Below, piece after piece: positions 37,037 through 47,967 of a DNA stretch of 64,000 nt (positions are counted from its first letter, which is position 1; the number at the start of each line of letters is the position of its first letter). The DNA is from Brenneria sp. hezel4-2-4 (GTDB lineage: Bacteria > Pseudomonadota > Gammaproteobacteria > Enterobacterales > Enterobacteriaceae): contig NZ_JABJXS010000008.1 of NCBI RefSeq assembly GCF_013155275.1, positions 113,185 to 177,184 on the forward strand. Reading direction: 5' to 3'. Made by a program: the position numbers and the translations under genes. The notes beneath the pieces were generated by a model, which was given only the letters and a program-made list of their open reading frames with translations, had not been told where the DNA came from and did no database searches.

Positions 37037-39676
37037 TTAGCCGGTGTTGCGCATGCCGGCGGCAACACCGGCGATAGTCACCATCAGCGCCAGTTCTACC
37101 TCGGGTTCGGGATTTTCCTGTTGGCGTGAACGGTGCAACAATTCAGCCTGAAGAACGTTCAGCGGGTCGGTATAAACGTTACGCAAGGCGATGGATTCGG
37201 CAATCCACGGCAGGTCTTCCATCAGGTGGTCGTCATTGGCGATCGTCAGCACGACATGAATATCGGCCGCCAACTGTTCACGCAGCTGTTTTCCCAACGG
37301 CCACAGCTTCTTATCCACCAGGCGCTGATCGTAATATTCGGCCAGCCACAGGTCGGCTTTGGAAAACACCATTTCCAGCATCCCGAGACGGGTGGAGAAA
37401 AACGGCCAGTCGCGACACATGGTTTCCAACTGTTTCTGTTTGCCGTCTTCCACGACTTTTTGCAACGCGGCGCCCGCACCCAGCCACGCCGGCAACATCA
37501 GGCGGTTCTGCGTCCAGGCGAAGATCCACGGAATGGCGCGCAGGCTTTCGACGCCGCCGTTAGGACGACGTTTCGCCGGGCGCGAGCCTAACGGCAGTTT
37601 GCCCAGCTCCAGTTCCGGCGTGGCTGCGCGGAAATAAGAAACAAAGTCTGGATTTTCACGCACATACCCACGGTACATATCGCAAGACACACGCGACAGC
37701 TCATTCATAATCTCATGCCATTCCTGCTCGGGTTCCGGCGGCGGCAACAGGTTGGCTTCCAAAATGGCGCCGGTATAAAGCGCCAGGCTGCTGATCGTGA
37801 CTTCCGGCAGGCCGTACTTAAAGCGAATCATCTCACCTTGTTCGGTCACGCGCAGGCCGCCTTTCAGGCTTCCCGGCGGCTGGGACAACAGAGCGGCGTG
37901 GGCGGGGGCGCCGCCGCGGCCGATGGAACCGCCGCGGCCGTGGAACAGCGTCAGGGCAATGCCGGCTTTCTCGCAGGTTTTAATCAGGGCATCCTGCGCC
38001 CGGTATTGCGCCCACGATGCCGCCATGACGCCGGCATCTTTCGCCGAGTCGGAGTAGCCAATCATGACCATCTGCTTGCCCTGAATGAAACCGCGATACC
38101 AGTCGATATTCAACAGTTGCGTCATGACATCATCGGCGTTGTTCAGGTCTTCCAGCGTTTCGAACAGCGGGGCGACCGGTAAAGCAAACGGGCAGCCAGC
38201 CTCTTTGAGCAGCAGATGAACGGCCAGCACGTCTGATGGCGTGCGGGCCATCGAAATGACATAGGCGGCAATCGAACCCGCCGGGGATTTGGCGATAACC
38301 TTACAGGTATCAAGCACTTCTTTGGTGTCCGCGCTCGGTTCCCACTGACGTGGCAGCAGCGGACGTTTGGAACTTAATTCACGGATCAGGAAGGCCTGTT
38401 TGTCGGACTCGGACCAGCTTTCGTAATCCCCTAAACCAAGATAGCGGGTAATTTCAGCCAACGCTTCGGTGTGGCGGGTGCTCTCCTGACGCACATCGAT
38501 ACGCACCAGCGGTACGCCGAAGCAGCGTACGCGACGCAGCGTGTCGAGCAACTGCCCGTCGGCGATGATGCCCATACCGCAGGCGTGCAGCGACTGATAA
38601 CACGCATACAGCGGCTCCCAGAGCTGTTCATTGCTAATCAATAAATCCTTGGGCGGAAGCGATTGCGCGCCTTTAAGGCGGGATTCCAGATAGCTTAGCG
38701 TGGTCGTGAGCTGGGCCCGCAATGATTTCATGATGGCGCGGTACGGTTCCTGTATTTCGCTGCCGCCGGCAAGTTCGCTCACTTCCGGCGTGCAGGCGGA
38801 CATTGACAGTTCCGACACCAGAACCTGAATGTCGCGCAGGAACAGGTCGGCGGCTTTCCAGCGGCCGAGCAGCAATACATGCTGGGTAATTTCAGCGGTG
38901 ACATTGGGGTTGCCGTCACGGTCTCCGCCCATCCAGGACGTAAAGCGTACAGGAACGGCTTCTATCGGCAGCCGATAACCAAACGATTTCTCCATCTGCT
39001 CGTCCAGTTCACGCAAAAACGCCGGAACGCCTTCCCAGAGGCTATTTTCAACCACGGCAAAGCCCCACTTCGCTTCATCCACGGGGGTGGGGCGAATTTT
39101 ACGGATTTCGTCGGTATGCCAGGATTGCGCAATGATCTGACGTAAACGACGCATAATCTTGTTGCGTTCATAATCCGCCAGGTCGTCATGATCGAGCTGC
39201 TGGAGACAGGTATTGACTTCGACCAGCTTGTGAATCAGCGTCCGACGGGTAATTTCCGTCGGATGCGCGGTCAGCACTAATTCAATAGAAAGCGATTCTA
39301 TGGCTTCCCGAATGTCTTTTTCCGTCAAATCCTTGCTGGCTTTCAAACGATTAAAGGCGGTGGTCAGCATCTCCGGATTGCTGGCGGCCTCGCCATGGGG
39401 CGAAATGGTGTGGTATTGCTCAGCGGTATTGGTCAGGTTAAGAAATTGACTGAATGCACGGGCAACCGGCAATAGCTCATCGTTGGACAGATTTTGTAGT
39501 GTGTTCAGCAGTTCCTTACGGTGCTTTTCACTGCCTGCTCGGGAGGATTTTGACAATTTACGAATTGTTTCTACTTTATCAAGAATGTTCTCACCCAGCG
39601 CTTCCTTGATCGTATCGCCAAGTAGCTTACCTAGCATGCTGACGTTACTGCGCATTGCCGAATATTGCTCGTTCAT
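37037..39676 (-). CDS. ppc: phosphoenolpyruvate carboxylase
   Basis: Ppc carboxylates PEP to oxaloacetate, replenishing the TCA cycle; tetramer, activated by acetyl-CoA and inhibited by aspartate. The active-site His is in [13 protein letters not shown], the Lys in [12 protein letters not shown], the mobile Gly loop is [14 protein letters not shown], and the C-terminus is MRNTG. The start at 39676 ([15 protein letters not shown]) gives 879 residues; the frame extends 14 codons upstream without conservation. It is next to argE as in E. coli, but here the ppc-arg block adjoins udp and rmuC. Confidence 0.98.
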   Translation of the reverse strand: MNEQYSAMRSNVSMLGKLLGDTIKEALGENILDKVETIRKLSKSSRAGSEKHRKELLNTLQNLSNDELLPVARAFSQFLNLTNTAEQYHTISPHGEAASNPEMLTTAFNRLKASKDLTEKDIREAIESLSIELVLTAHPTEITRRTLIHKLVEVNTCLQQLDHDDLADYERNKIMRRLRQIIAQSWHTDEIRKIRPTPVDEAKWGFAVVENSLWEGVPAFLRELDEQMEKSFGYRLPIEAVPVRFTSWMGGDRDGNPNVTAEITQHVLLLGRWKAADLFLRDIQVLVSELSMSACTPEVSELAGGSEIQEPYRAIMKSLRAQLTTTLSYLESRLKGAQSLPPKDLLISNEQLWEPLYACYQSLHACGMGIIADGQLLDTLRRVRCFGVPLVRIDVRQESTRHTEALAEITRYLGLGDYESWSESDKQAFLIRELSSKRPLLPRQWEPSADTKEVLDTCKVIAKSPAGSIAAYVISMARTPSDVLAVHLLLKEAGCPFALPVAPLFETLEDLNNADDVMTQLLNIDWYRGFIQGKQMVMIGYSDSAKDAGVMAASWAQYRAQDALIKTCEKAGIALTLFHGRGGSIGRGGAPAHAALLSQPPGSLKGGLRVTEQGEMIRFKYGLPEVTISSLALYTGAILEANLLPPPEPEQEWHEIMNELSRVSCDMYRGYVRENPDFVSYFRAATPELELGKLPLGSRPAKRRPNGGVESLRAIPWIFAWTQNRLMLPAWLGAGAALQKVVEDGKQKQLETMCRDWPFFSTRLGMLEMVFSKADLWLAEYYDQRLVDKKLWPLGKQLREQLAADIHVVLTIANDDHLMEDLPWIAESIALRNVYTDPLNVLQAELLHRSRQQENPEPEVELALMVTIAGVAAGMRNTG

Positions 39677-39907
39677 AGTTACCCTGACCCATCTCAATTT
39701 TTTGTAAGTTTGTTTCACCAGAAAAAATACAGCTCTTCCCTCATCTAGCCACGACCAGGTTGATTCGTCAATTGGCGATTCTTTGTTCCCACGATTCTTT
39801 ATATCAGCCGATCTTTTTACCCGTATTGATGCAGGTTTGGCAATTTGTGAAATTTAATTACAGATGCGCTGATATTAGGGGCGCTAATTTAAGCAGGGGA
39901 AACGGGG

Positions 39908-39932
39908 GCATAAATGCCCCGTAAAATGGCCC
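39908..39932 (-). terminator. argE terminator-like hairpin
   Basis: CGGGGCAT-tta-TGCCCCC on the minus strand, followed by GTTT, about 45 bp beyond the argE stop. The T-tail is short, so strength is uncertain. The rest of 39677-39973 holds the ppc upstream region and no gene. Confidence 0.5.
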
Positions 39933-39973
39933 GCGGTTAGTGATATACGCTGGCGAGGCCGCTATCCGTTGAC

Positions 39974-41125
39974 TCAGTGGTGACAGAAATGCTGAATCAT
40001 CTGCGCAATCAACGCGCGCGTCGGTTTGATAAACGCGGTATCAAGGAATTCGTCCGGCTGATGCGCCTGATTGATGGAGCCCGGCCCCAGCACCAGCGTC
40101 GGACAGAGTTCCTGAATAAACGGCGCCTCGGTGCAGTAATTGACGACTTCTGTTTGCGTACCGAGTAATTTCTCCACCACCGACACTAAATGATGATCCG
40201 CCGGACATTCATAACCGGGGATCGGCGGATGCAGTTCACTGATGGTTAAACGCCCCGGCCAGCGTTGGCTTACCGGGGCCAGCGTTTCAGACAGTAGCCC
40301 GTTCAGATCGTTGAGCGTCAACCCCGGCAGCGGACGGATATCCATATGCAGTTCACAGCAGGCGCAGATGCGGTTGGCCGCATCGCCGCCATGAATATGA
40401 CCCAGATTCATGGTCGGATAGGGGATATTGAACGCCGCATGGTGATAGCGCTCTTTCAGGGTATTGCGCAACGCCAGCAGATGCGAGATGGCCTCATGCA
40501 TCAATTCGATGGCGTTGACGCCGCGCGCCGGATCGCTGGAGTGGCCGGATTGCCCCTGTATGCGGATAGCGCTGGACATATGGCCTTTGTGGGCGCGAAC
40601 CGGCTGTAGCGACGTCGGTTCGCCGATAATGGCGCAGTCCGGGCGGATCTGCGTCGATCCGGCAAAATATTTGGCGCCGGCCATGGTGGTTTCTTCGTCG
40701 GCGGTGGCAAGCACATACAGCGGTTTAGTCAGTTTCGCCGGATCAATGTCGCGCAGCGTATCGAGAATGAAAGCGAAGAAGCCTTTCATGTCGGCGGTGC
40801 CTAAGCCGTACAGCTTATTGTCGTGTTCGGTCAGCGTGAAGGGATCGCGCGTCCAACGCCCGTCGTCGAAAGGCACGGTATCCGTATGCCCGGCCAGCAA
40901 CAATCCCCCTTTACCTTCACCGATTCGCGCCAGCATGTTAAATTTATGTTGCGTGCCGGGGACCGGCTGGACTTCAACATGAAAGCCTAAATCGGTAAAC
41001 CAGCCTGCCAGCAGGTTGATTAATGCCTGATTACTTTGATCGAGCGCGCTGTCGGTCGCACTGATGGACGGAGTCGCGATCAACGCCCGGTATAGCTCAA
41101 TAAAAGGGGGTAAATTCATCTTCAC
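39974..41125 (-). CDS. argE: acetylornithine deacetylase
   Basis: ArgE removes acetate from N-acetylornithine to give ornithine. It is an M20-family zinc hydrolase of 383 residues. Metal and catalytic motifs: [33 protein letters not shown] and the C-terminal [14 protein letters not shown]. It is divergent from argCBH across a shared ArgR operator. Confidence 0.97.
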   Translation of the reverse strand: MKMNLPPFIELYRALIATPSISATDSALDQSNQALINLLAGWFTDLGFHVEVQPVPGTQHKFNMLARIGEGKGGLLLAGHTDTVPFDDGRWTRDPFTLTEHDNKLYGLGTADMKGFFAFILDTLRDIDPAKLTKPLYVLATADEETTMAGAKYFAGSTQIRPDCAIIGEPTSLQPVRAHKGHMSSAIRIQGQSGHSSDPARGVNAIELMHEAISHLLALRNTLKERYHHAAFNIPYPTMNLGHIHGGDAANRICACCELHMDIRPLPGLTLNDLNGLLSETLAPVSQRWPGRLTISELHPPIPGYECPADHHLVSVVEKLLGTQTEVVNYCTEAPFIQELCPTLVLGPGSINQAHQPDEFLDTAFIKPTRALIAQMIQHFCHH

Positions 41126-41148
41126 TGTTGACAGCCTCTGGTTAGGAT

Positions 41149-41190
41149 AGTATCAATATTCATGCATTTATTTTGAATAAAAATACAATA
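41149..41190. promoter_or_regulatory. ArgR operator (two ARG boxes)
   Basis: Two adjacent boxes, around 41151-41165 (TATCAATATTCATGC) and 41171-41188 (TTTTGAATAAAAATACAA), match the ARG-box pattern and closely resemble the E. coli argE/argCBH operator. ArgR with arginine would repress both directions. The leader from 41191 to the argC start has no gene. Confidence 0.82.
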
Positions 41191-41328
41191 ACGCTAAGTG
41201 AAAGGAAACCATAAGGTATCAGTGATGATGAATTCACCACTCCGCTTAGCTTCACGGGTGAACAGCGTGATGGCGCTGGTGAGCCCTGTTACCTGTTCCA
41301 TTGATAAGTAAGAAGGTACGCAGATCCC

Positions 41329-42333
41329 ATGCTGAATACGTTGATTGTTGGTGCAAGCGGTTATACCGGCGCCGAACTTGCGCTTTACCTGAACCGTCAC
41401 CCACAGATGAACATAACCGCTTTAGCCGTTTCAGCGCAAAGCGTAGACGCAGGAAAATTAATTTCTGATTTGCATCCGCAGTTGAAAGGCATCATTGATT
41501 TGCCGGTCCAGCCGTTAACCCATGTCGCGGAAGCGGCCAAAGGGGTCGATGTGGTCTTTCTGGCGACGGATCACAAGGTCAGCCACGATTTGGCGCCCGA
41601 GTTTCTGGCTGCGGGCTGCGCCGTTTTCGATTTATCCGGCGCATTCCGTGTTAATGATGCGGAATTTTACCGTCAGTATTATGGGTTTGAGCATCAGCAC
41701 ACCGACTGGCTGGCTCAGGCTGTCTACGGGCTGGCCGAATGGCAGGCCGAAAGCATCAAACATGCGCAACTGATTGCGGTGCCGGGATGTTACCCGACAG
41801 CCTCACAGCTGGCGTTGAAGCCGCTGGTGGACGGTCAATTGCTGAATACCGCGCAATGGCCGGTGATCAACGCCGTCAGCGGCGTCAGCGGCGCGGGGCG
41901 TAAAGCCTCCATGACCAACAGTTTCTGTGAGGTCAGTCTGCATCCTTATGGTATTTTTACCCATCGTCATGAGCCTGAAATCTCGACTCACCTCGGTACG
42001 CCGGTTATTTTTACGCCGCATTTAGGCAATTTTGCTCGCGGGATACTGGCGACTATCACCTGTCGGTTGCAGCCGGACGTGACGCAGCAGGATGTGGCCG
42101 AAGCCTATCACAACGCCTATCACGGCAAACCGCTGGTGCGCCTGTATGAGAAAGGGGTGCCGGCGCTGAAATCCGTCGTCGGGCTGCCGTTCTGCGATAT
42201 CGGTTTTTCCGTACAGGGCGAGCATCTGATTGTGGTCGCCACGGAGGATAACCTGCTGAAAGGCGCCGCGGCGCAGGCGGTACAATGTATGAATATTCGT
42301 TTTGGTTTCCCGGAAACCCAGTCTTTACTCTGA
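41329..42333 (+). CDS. argC: N-acetyl-gamma-glutamyl-phosphate reductase
   Basis: ArgC reduces N-acetylglutamyl phosphate with NADPH. It has 334 residues. NADP loop [15 protein letters not shown]; active-site Cys154 in [13 protein letters not shown]. First gene of argCBH; argB starts 35 bp after its stop. Confidence 0.97.
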   Translation: MLNTLIVGASGYTGAELALYLNRHPQMNITALAVSAQSVDAGKLISDLHPQLKGIIDLPVQPLTHVAEAAKGVDVVFLATDHKVSHDLAPEFLAAGCAVFDLSGAFRVNDAEFYRQYYGFEHQHTDWLAQAVYGLAEWQAESIKHAQLIAVPGCYPTASQLALKPLVDGQLLNTAQWPVINAVSGVSGAGRKASMTNSFCEVSLHPYGIFTHRHEPEISTHLGTPVIFTPHLGNFARGILATITCRLQPDVTQQDVAEAYHNAYHGKPLVRLYEKGVPALKSVVGLPFCDIGFSVQGEHLIVVATEDNLLKGAAAQAVQCMNIRFGFPETQSLL

Positions 42334-42367
42334 TTATCATTTACCATTCTGAGGCGCGAAGAGAACA

Positions 42368-43141
42368 ATGAATCCGTTAATTATCAAGCTAGGTGGCGTT
42401 TTACTGGATAGCGAAGAGGCGCTGGAGCGTCTGTTCACCGCACTGGTTACCTATCGTCAGCAGCACCAGCGCCCGCTTGTGATTGTGCATGGCGGCGGAT
42501 GTCTGGTTGACGATCTGATGAAAAAGCTGTCGTTGCCGGTGGTGAAGAAAAACGGCCTGCGCGTGACGCCCGCCGATCAGATCGACATTATTACCGGCGC
42601 GTTGGCGGGGTCGGCGAATAAAACGCTGCTGTCGTGGGCCAGGAAGCACGGTATTGACGCCGTCGGCCTGTGTCTGGCGGACGGCGGCAGCACGACAGTG
42701 ACGCAGTTGGATGAAGCGCTGGGTTTTGTCGGTAAAGCGCAGGCGGGTTCGCCTGCGCTGCTGAATACGCTGTTGTCGGCGGGTTATCTGCCGGTGGTCA
42801 GCTCCATCGGGATTACCGATGGGGGCGACTTGATGAATGTGAATGCCGACCAGGCCGCGACGGCGCTGGCGCAAACGCTGGGCGCGGATTTAATCCTGCT
42901 TTCCGACGTGAGCGGCATTCTGGATGGAAAAGGCCAGCGCATTGCGGAAATGACCGCGCAAAAAGCGGAGCAACTGATTGAGCAGGGCATCATCACCGAT
43001 GGCATGATCGTCAAGGTCAACGCGGCGCTGGATGCGGCCCGTACGTTGGGGCGGCCGGTGGATATCGCCAGTTGGCGGCATGCCGATCAGCTACCGTCGC
43101 TGTTTAACGGGGTGGCGATTGGGACGCGTATTTTAGCGTAA
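42368..43141 (+). CDS. argB: acetylglutamate kinase
   Basis: ArgB phosphorylates N-acetylglutamate with ATP. It is an amino-acid kinase fold of 257 residues: [48 protein letters not shown] and [13 protein letters not shown]. It lacks the long N-terminal helix of arginine-inhibited kinases, in line with the enterobacterial type. Confidence 0.97.
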   Translation: MNPLIIKLGGVLLDSEEALERLFTALVTYRQQHQRPLVIVHGGGCLVDDLMKKLSLPVVKKNGLRVTPADQIDIITGALAGSANKTLLSWARKHGIDAVGLCLADGGSTTVTQLDEALGFVGKAQAGSPALLNTLLSAGYLPVVSSIGITDGGDLMNVNADQAATALAQTLGADLILLSDVSGILDGKGQRIAEMTAQKAEQLIEQGIITDGMIVKVNAALDAARTLGRPVDIASWRHADQLPSLFNGVAIGTRILA

Positions 43142-43203
43142 GCGGTTTTCGGGTATGGCATGATGTCATACCTGCATTTATCTGAATTTCAGGAGTAAGG
43201 GTT

Positions 43204-44577
43204 ATGGCTTTGTGGGGCGGTCGGTTTAGTCAGGCGGCAGATCAACGTTTTAAACAGTTCAATGACTCACTGCGGTTTGATTACCGTCTGGCAGAGCAGG
43301 ACATCATCGGCTCGATTGGCTGGTCGAAAGCATTGGTTACCGTCAATGTGCTCAGTCGGCAGGAGCAACAGCAGTTGGAACAGGCGCTGAACGCGTTGCT
43401 GAGCGAAGTGCGGGTCGATCCTGAAATGATCCTGCAAAGCGATGCGGAAGATATTCATAGCTGGGTCGAGCAGCGTTTGATCGAAAAGGTCGGCGATTTG
43501 GGCAAGAAACTGCACACCGGGCGCAGCCGCAACGATCAGGTCGCGACCGATCTGAAGCTGTGGTGCAAGGCGCAGGTTGCCGAACTGCTGCTGGCGGTGC
43601 GCCAGTTGCGTCAGGCGCTGGTCGCCACGGCGGAAGCCAATCAGGACGCGGTGATGCCGGGTTATACCCACCTGCAACGCGCCCAGCCGGTTACGTTTGC
43701 CCACTGGTGTCTGGCTTATCATGAAATGCTGGTGCGCGACGAAAGCCGTCTGGAAGATACGCTGAAGCGTCTGGACGTCAGCCCGCTGGGCTGCGGCGCG
43801 TTGGCCGGCACCGCCTATCCCATCGACCGCGAACAACTGGCGGGCTGGCTGGGATTTGCCGGCGCCACGCGCAACAGCCTGGATACGGTCTCTGACCGCG
43901 ATCACGTACTGGAGCTGTTGTCTGATGCGTCGATCGGCATGGTGCATTTATCCCGTTTTGCCGAAGACCTGATTTTCTTCAACAGCGGCGAAGCGGCTTT
44001 TGTGGAGCTTTCCGACCGTGTGACTTCCGGCTCATCGCTGATGCCGCAGAAGAAGAACCCCGATGCGCTGGAGCTGATCCGCGGCAAATGCGGCCGGGTT
44101 CAGGGCGCGTTGACCGGTATGATGGTGACGCTGAAAGGGCTGCCGCTGGCGTACAACAAAGACATGCAGGAAGACAAGGAAGGGTTGTTCGATGCGCTGG
44201 ATACCTGGCATGACTGTCTGATGATGGCGGCTCTGGTGCTGGAAGGCATTCAGGTGAAGCGTCCGCGTTGTCAGGAAGCGGCCGAGCAGGGTTACGCCAA
44301 CGCCACGGAGCTGGCGGATTATCTGGTGGCGAAAGGCGTTCCGTTCCGCGAGGCGCACCATATCGTCGGTGAGGCGGTGGTGGAGGCCATTCGTCAGGGG
44401 AAAGCGCTGGAAGCCCTGCCGTTAGCCGACTTGCAGGCGTTCAGCGCCGTTATCGCTGACGATGTTTACCCGATCCTGTCGCTGCAATCCTGTCTGGATA
44501 AACGCGCCGCGCAGGGCGGCGTGTCGCCGCAGCAGGTGGCGAAAGCCATCAGCGAGGCGAAACAGCGTCTGAGCTGA
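43204..44577 (+). CDS. argH: argininosuccinate lyase
   Basis: ArgH splits argininosuccinate into arginine and fumarate, the last step of the pathway; tetramer. It has 457 residues. The fumarase/lyase superfamily signature [12 protein letters not shown] is intact; [14 protein letters not shown] and TAYPID are also visible. It ends the argCBH operon. In E. coli oxyR follows; here the terminator split by element B follows, then rmuC. Confidence 0.97.
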   Translation: MALWGGRFSQAADQRFKQFNDSLRFDYRLAEQDIIGSIGWSKALVTVNVLSRQEQQQLEQALNALLSEVRVDPEMILQSDAEDIHSWVEQRLIEKVGDLGKKLHTGRSRNDQVATDLKLWCKAQVAELLLAVRQLRQALVATAEANQDAVMPGYTHLQRAQPVTFAHWCLAYHEMLVRDESRLEDTLKRLDVSPLGCGALAGTAYPIDREQLAGWLGFAGATRNSLDTVSDRDHVLELLSDASIGMVHLSRFAEDLIFFNSGEAAFVELSDRVTSGSSLMPQKKNPDALELIRGKCGRVQGALTGMMVTLKGLPLAYNKDMQEDKEGLFDALDTWHDCLMMAALVLEGIQVKRPRCQEAAEQGYANATELADYLVAKGVPFREAHHIVGEAVVEAIRQGKALEALPLADLQAFSAVIADDVYPILSLQSCLDKRAAQGGVSPQQVAKAISEAKQRLS

Positions 44578-44587
44578 CGGTTATCTG

Positions 44588-44609
44588 AGGCCGGTCACTG
44601 TACCGGCCT
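44588..44609 (+). repeat. argH terminator hairpin, proximal copy (direct repeat)
   Basis: 22 bp identical to 44740-44761: arms AGGCCGGT/ACCGGCCT around CACTGT. No T-run follows; element B begins immediately. Confidence 0.9.
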
Positions 44610-44739
44610 CAGACCATTGACAAAGCCCGTTATTAGGGAGAGCGTGGCGAGGGGCCGTAGCGGCGTAAGCCGCCGGAGCGCCCCTCGGTACGGTAGGCCC
44701 GTGTATCTCAGGCTTAAAGACGACTTTGTCAGCAACCTC
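44610..44739. mobile_element. terminator-splitting palindromic element, copy B (130 bp)
   Basis: Lies exactly between two perfect 22-bp copies of the argH terminator hairpin. Its left end CAGACCATTGACAAA matches the right end of element A, and its right end, reverse-complemented, reads GAGGTTGCTGACAAAG, identical over 16 bp to the left end of A. B is therefore the same family in the opposite orientation. Its interior differs from A: GAGGGGC (44649) with GCCCCTC (44680) enclose the stem GCGGC-gtaa-GCCGC (44660-44673). No coding capacity. Confidence 0.75.
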
Positions 44740-44772
44740 AGGCCGGTCACTGTACCGGCCTTGTTTGTTTCA
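44740..44772 (+). terminator. argH terminator, distal copy with T-rich tail
   Basis: Second copy of the 22-bp hairpin followed by TTGTTTGTTT. This is the likely functional terminator of argCBH, so the operon mRNA would end with element B in its 3' UTR. Confidence 0.85.
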
Positions 44773-44851
44773 TCGCCAAATCGCAATCCCGCCCGCATTT
44801 TCTGATTTTTCACCGCGCTTTTCGCCAAATTTGTTTCATTATCAGCATTGC

Positions 44852-44871
44852 CTCTGGACATCCATACAGTA
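44852..44871 (+). promoter_or_regulatory. LexA-type SOS box before rmuC
   Basis: CTG-N10-CAG at 44854-44869 within a 20-mer matching about 14 of 20 positions of the LexA consensus, including the full right half ATACAGTA. It lies 45-64 bp upstream of the rmuC start. As I recall, E. coli rmuC is in the LexA regulon, which supports the call. Confidence 0.65.
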
Positions 44872-44915
44872 TCATTCTACTTTGACGAGCAGCAATGGCA
44901 GCCAGCGGAGGCGCA

Positions 44916-46436
44916 GTGGATATCAGCATATTTTATGGATTGGGCGGCGGCGTTATTGGTCTGTTGGCCGGTTGGCTCATCGTCGGCGTATCGCACCAGC
45001 AGCGGCAGTCTCGTCATGAAACCGATCGGCGTTTGCTTGAACAGACATTGCAGCAGACCCAACAGTTGCTGAACGAAAGTCAGCAGGCGAGAAAACAGCA
45101 TGAACAGCAATTACGTGAAAATGAACTGGCGTTGCGCAACGTTCATGGCCAGTTGGCCGCCAGTCAGGAAAAGTTGCAACAGCTGGCGCAACTGCGTGAG
45201 GAATGCGTTCAGTTAAATCAGGAACTGCGCGCCTTGCGTGAGGTCAATAGCGCTCAAGAGGCGGAGCTGCGCGAGGTCACCATCCGGCTTGAAGAAACGC
45301 GCATGGCCGCCGAAGAGAAACAGCGTCTGCTGATAAACAGCGAGCAGCGGCTGACCACGCAGTTTGAAAATCTGGCGAACCGTATTTTTGAGCACAGCGG
45401 CCGCAAGGTGGATGAACAGAATAAACAGAGTCTGGATCGTCTGTTGATGCCGCTGCGCGAACAGCTTGATGGTTTCCGGCGTCAGGTTCAGGATAGCTTT
45501 GGCGCTGAAGCCCGTGAACGCCACACCCTGACGCATGAAATTCGTAATCTGCAACAGCTCAATGCGCAGATGGCCCGCGAAGCGATTAATCTCACCAAGG
45601 CCCTGAAAGGAGACAATAAGACGCAGGGAAACTGGGGCGAGGTGGTGCTCAGCCGGGTGCTGGAAGCCTCCGGGCTGCGCGAAGGCTATGAATACCAGAC
45701 TCAGGTCAGCGTACAGACCGGCGCGAATAACCGTATGCAGCCGGATGTGATTGTCCGTTTGCCGCAAGGCAAAGATGTGGTGATTGACGCCAAGATGTCG
45801 CTGGTCGCCTATGAGCGCTATTTTAACAGCGAAGACGACGCCGAGCGTTTGGCCGCCCTTAATGAGCATTTGCTTTCGGTGCGCGGTCATATTCGCCTGT
45901 TAGGCGGCAAAGACTACCAACAGTTGCCGGGGCTGCGTTCGCTGGATTATGTTTTGATGTTTATTCCTGTCGAACCGGCGTTTCTGGTGGCGATCGATCG
46001 CCAGCCGGAGTTGATCGCTGAAGCGCTGAAGCACAATATTATGCTGGTAAGCCCGACCACGTTGCTGGTGGCGTTACGCACCATCAACAACCTGTGGCGT
46101 TATGAACAGCAGAGTCGCAACGCACAGCAGATCGCTGAACGAGCCGCGAGGCTGTACGATAAACTGCGTTTGTTTGTCGATGATATGGAAACGTTGGGGC
46201 AAAGCCTGGATAGGGCGCACGGCAGCTACCGTCAGGCGATGAATAAACTGGCTTCCGGTCGTGGTAATCTTATCGGCCAGGCCGAAGGTTTTCGCGCATT
46301 GGGGGTGGAGGTAAAGCGTCCCATCAGCCCATCGCTGGCGGAGCAGGCAACCGACCATGAAAACGCCGCCGGCGAGGCGCTGGCGGATACGGCCGGCGAC
46401 GGTAAACCGTCGGCAATCGATGCGGAAGGACGTTAG
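44916..46436 (+). CDS. rmuC: DNA recombination protein RmuC
   Basis: RmuC limits recombination at inverted repeats in E. coli; the mechanism is unclear. One N-terminal membrane helix (ISIFYGLGGGVIGLLAGWLIVG), a long coiled coil (about residues 30-190), then the conserved core with nuclease-like motifs (NWGEVVLSRVLEASGL, QPDVIVRLPQGKDVVIDAKMS). The GTG at 44916 is chosen because GGAGG lies 4 nt upstream and MDISI matches homologues; an ATG at 44895 is in frame. 506 residues. Confidence 0.93.
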   Translation: MDISIFYGLGGGVIGLLAGWLIVGVSHQQRQSRHETDRRLLEQTLQQTQQLLNESQQARKQHEQQLRENELALRNVHGQLAASQEKLQQLAQLREECVQLNQELRALREVNSAQEAELREVTIRLEETRMAAEEKQRLLINSEQRLTTQFENLANRIFEHSGRKVDEQNKQSLDRLLMPLREQLDGFRRQVQDSFGAEARERHTLTHEIRNLQQLNAQMAREAINLTKALKGDNKTQGNWGEVVLSRVLEASGLREGYEYQTQVSVQTGANNRMQPDVIVRLPQGKDVVIDAKMSLVAYERYFNSEDDAERLAALNEHLLSVRGHIRLLGGKDYQQLPGLRSLDYVLMFIPVEPAFLVAIDRQPELIAEALKHNIMLVSPTTLLVALRTINNLWRYEQQSRNAQQIAERAARLYDKLRLFVDDMETLGQSLDRAHGSYRQAMNKLASGRGNLIGQAEGFRALGVEVKRPISPSLAEQATDHENAAGEALADTAGDGKPSAIDAEGR

Positions 46437-46590
46437 GTTTTTTCTGCGTCGCAGGCTTGGCGGGTAGCTGTCGCAATGGCTTTTCGTCCCTTTTCGGCAA
46501 AGAAGGGCGGTGGGCTTTTTATCCGGGTCTGTTACACTCTTCCCAATAACCGGTAGACCCGAAATTTGACTGAATAAGTAGGCGGATAAA

Positions 46591-47346
46591 ATGGCAAATG
46601 AGCCGGAGAAAACGACCGATTTTGGTTTTCGCACTGTCGCCAAGGATGAGAAAGAAGTCATGGTGGCTGACGTTTTTCATTCTGTCGCAGCAAAATATGA
46701 CCTGATGAATGACCTGATGTCTTTCGGCATTCATCGAATCTGGAAAAGATTCACCATTGAGTGCAGCGGCGTGCGGCGCGGTCAGCGTGTGCTGGATGTC
46801 GCCGGCGGCACTGGCGATCTGACGGCGAAATTTTCCCGTATTGTGGGCGACGAAGGGGAAGTCGTTTTAGCCGATATCAATGCTTCCATGCTAAAAGTCG
46901 GCCGTGAGAAACTGCGCAATAAAGGCATTATCAATAATGTCAGCTATGTGCAGGCAAACGCCGAAGAACTGCCGTTCCCGGATAATTTCTTTGACTGCAT
47001 CACCATTTCCTTCGGCTTGCGTAACGTTACCGATAAAAATAAAGCGCTGCGCTCCATGTATCGCGTTTTGAAACCCGGCGGCCGGTTGCTGGTGCTGGAA
47101 TTCTCCAAACCGGTGATGAAACCGCTGAGCAAGGTTTATGACGCCTATTCGTTCCACATCCTGCCTAGAATTGGCGAGATGGTCGCGAGCGACGCCGGGA
47201 GCTACCGCTATCTGGCTGAATCTATCCGTATGCACCCCGATCAGGAAACCCTGAAAGGGATGATGAGCGACGCGGGCTTTGACAGTGTCAATTATTTCAA
47301 TCTTACCGGTGGGATTGTCGCGTTGCATCGTGGTTTTAAATTCTGA
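46591..47346 (+). CDS. ubiE: ubiquinone/menaquinone C-methyltransferase
   Basis: UbiE C-methylates demethylmenaquinone and 2-octaprenyl-6-methoxybenzoquinol using SAM. It has 251 residues: SAM motif [15 protein letters not shown], the family signatures [17 protein letters not shown] and [17 protein letters not shown]. First gene of ubiE-ubiJ-ubiB; ubiJ begins 12 bp after its stop. Confidence 0.97.
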   Translation: MANEPEKTTDFGFRTVAKDEKEVMVADVFHSVAAKYDLMNDLMSFGIHRIWKRFTIECSGVRRGQRVLDVAGGTGDLTAKFSRIVGDEGEVVLADINASMLKVGREKLRNKGIINNVSYVQANAEELPFPDNFFDCITISFGLRNVTDKNKALRSMYRVLKPGGRLLVLEFSKPVMKPLSKVYDAYSFHILPRIGEMVASDAGSYRYLAESIRMHPDQETLKGMMSDAGFDSVNYFNLTGGIVALHRGFKF

Positions 47347-47358
47347 TTGGGAAGGCCA

Positions 47359-47967
47359 ATGCTGATAACGTCTGTGCTGACTGCTTCGCTGGAAACTGCG
47401 CTGAATCAGCTACTGTTTCGTGACCGCGGTATGAAAGCGGCGCGTCAGCGCCTGCACGGCAAAACGCTGCAAATCGAGCTATCTGAACTGAACGCGCCGC
47501 TGGTGCTTATCTTCAGCGAACACCGGCTCGATGTGATGAGCGAGTGGGGGGAACCGGCGGATTGCCGGCTAAAAACGCGTTTACCGGTTCTGATGAAGCT
47601 GCGCGATCGTCAGCACCTCTCTTCGCTGATGCGCAGCGGCGATTTGATCATCGAGGGCGATATCCAGGTCGTGCAGCAGTTTATCGGGCTGCTTGATTTG
47701 GCCGAGTTTGATCCGGCGGAATGGCTGGCGCCTTATCTGGGGGATGTGGTTGCGCAGGGGCTGAGTCAGACCGCGCAGAAGACGCTGAATATACTGCGGC
47801 GTACATTGCGCGGACAGCGGCACGCCTTATCCGAGACGCTTACCGAAGAGTGGCGGTTAGCGCCGGGAAAACTTGAAAACGCCTGGTTCCAGGATGAAAT
47901 CGCCGCACTGGAGAAATCCACGGACAATCTGGCTGAACGGCTGGCGAAACTGGAGGCCCTGCCATGA
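47359..47967 (+). CDS. ubiJ: ubiquinone biosynthesis accessory factor UbiJ
   Basis: Lipid-binding SCP2-domain protein that, with UbiK, helps organise the aerobic ubiquinone-synthesis complex. It has 202 residues, an SCP2-like domain in the N-terminal half ([28 protein letters not shown]) and a C-terminal coiled coil ([25 protein letters not shown]). The ATG at 47359 has GGGAAGG upstream. The stop overlaps the ubiB start. Confidence 0.93.
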   Translation: MLITSVLTASLETALNQLLFRDRGMKAARQRLHGKTLQIELSELNAPLVLIFSEHRLDVMSEWGEPADCRLKTRLPVLMKLRDRQHLSSLMRSGDLIIEGDIQVVQQFIGLLDLAEFDPAEWLAPYLGDVVAQGLSQTAQKTLNILRRTLRGQRHALSETLTEEWRLAPGKLENAWFQDEIAALEKSTDNLAERLAKLEALP

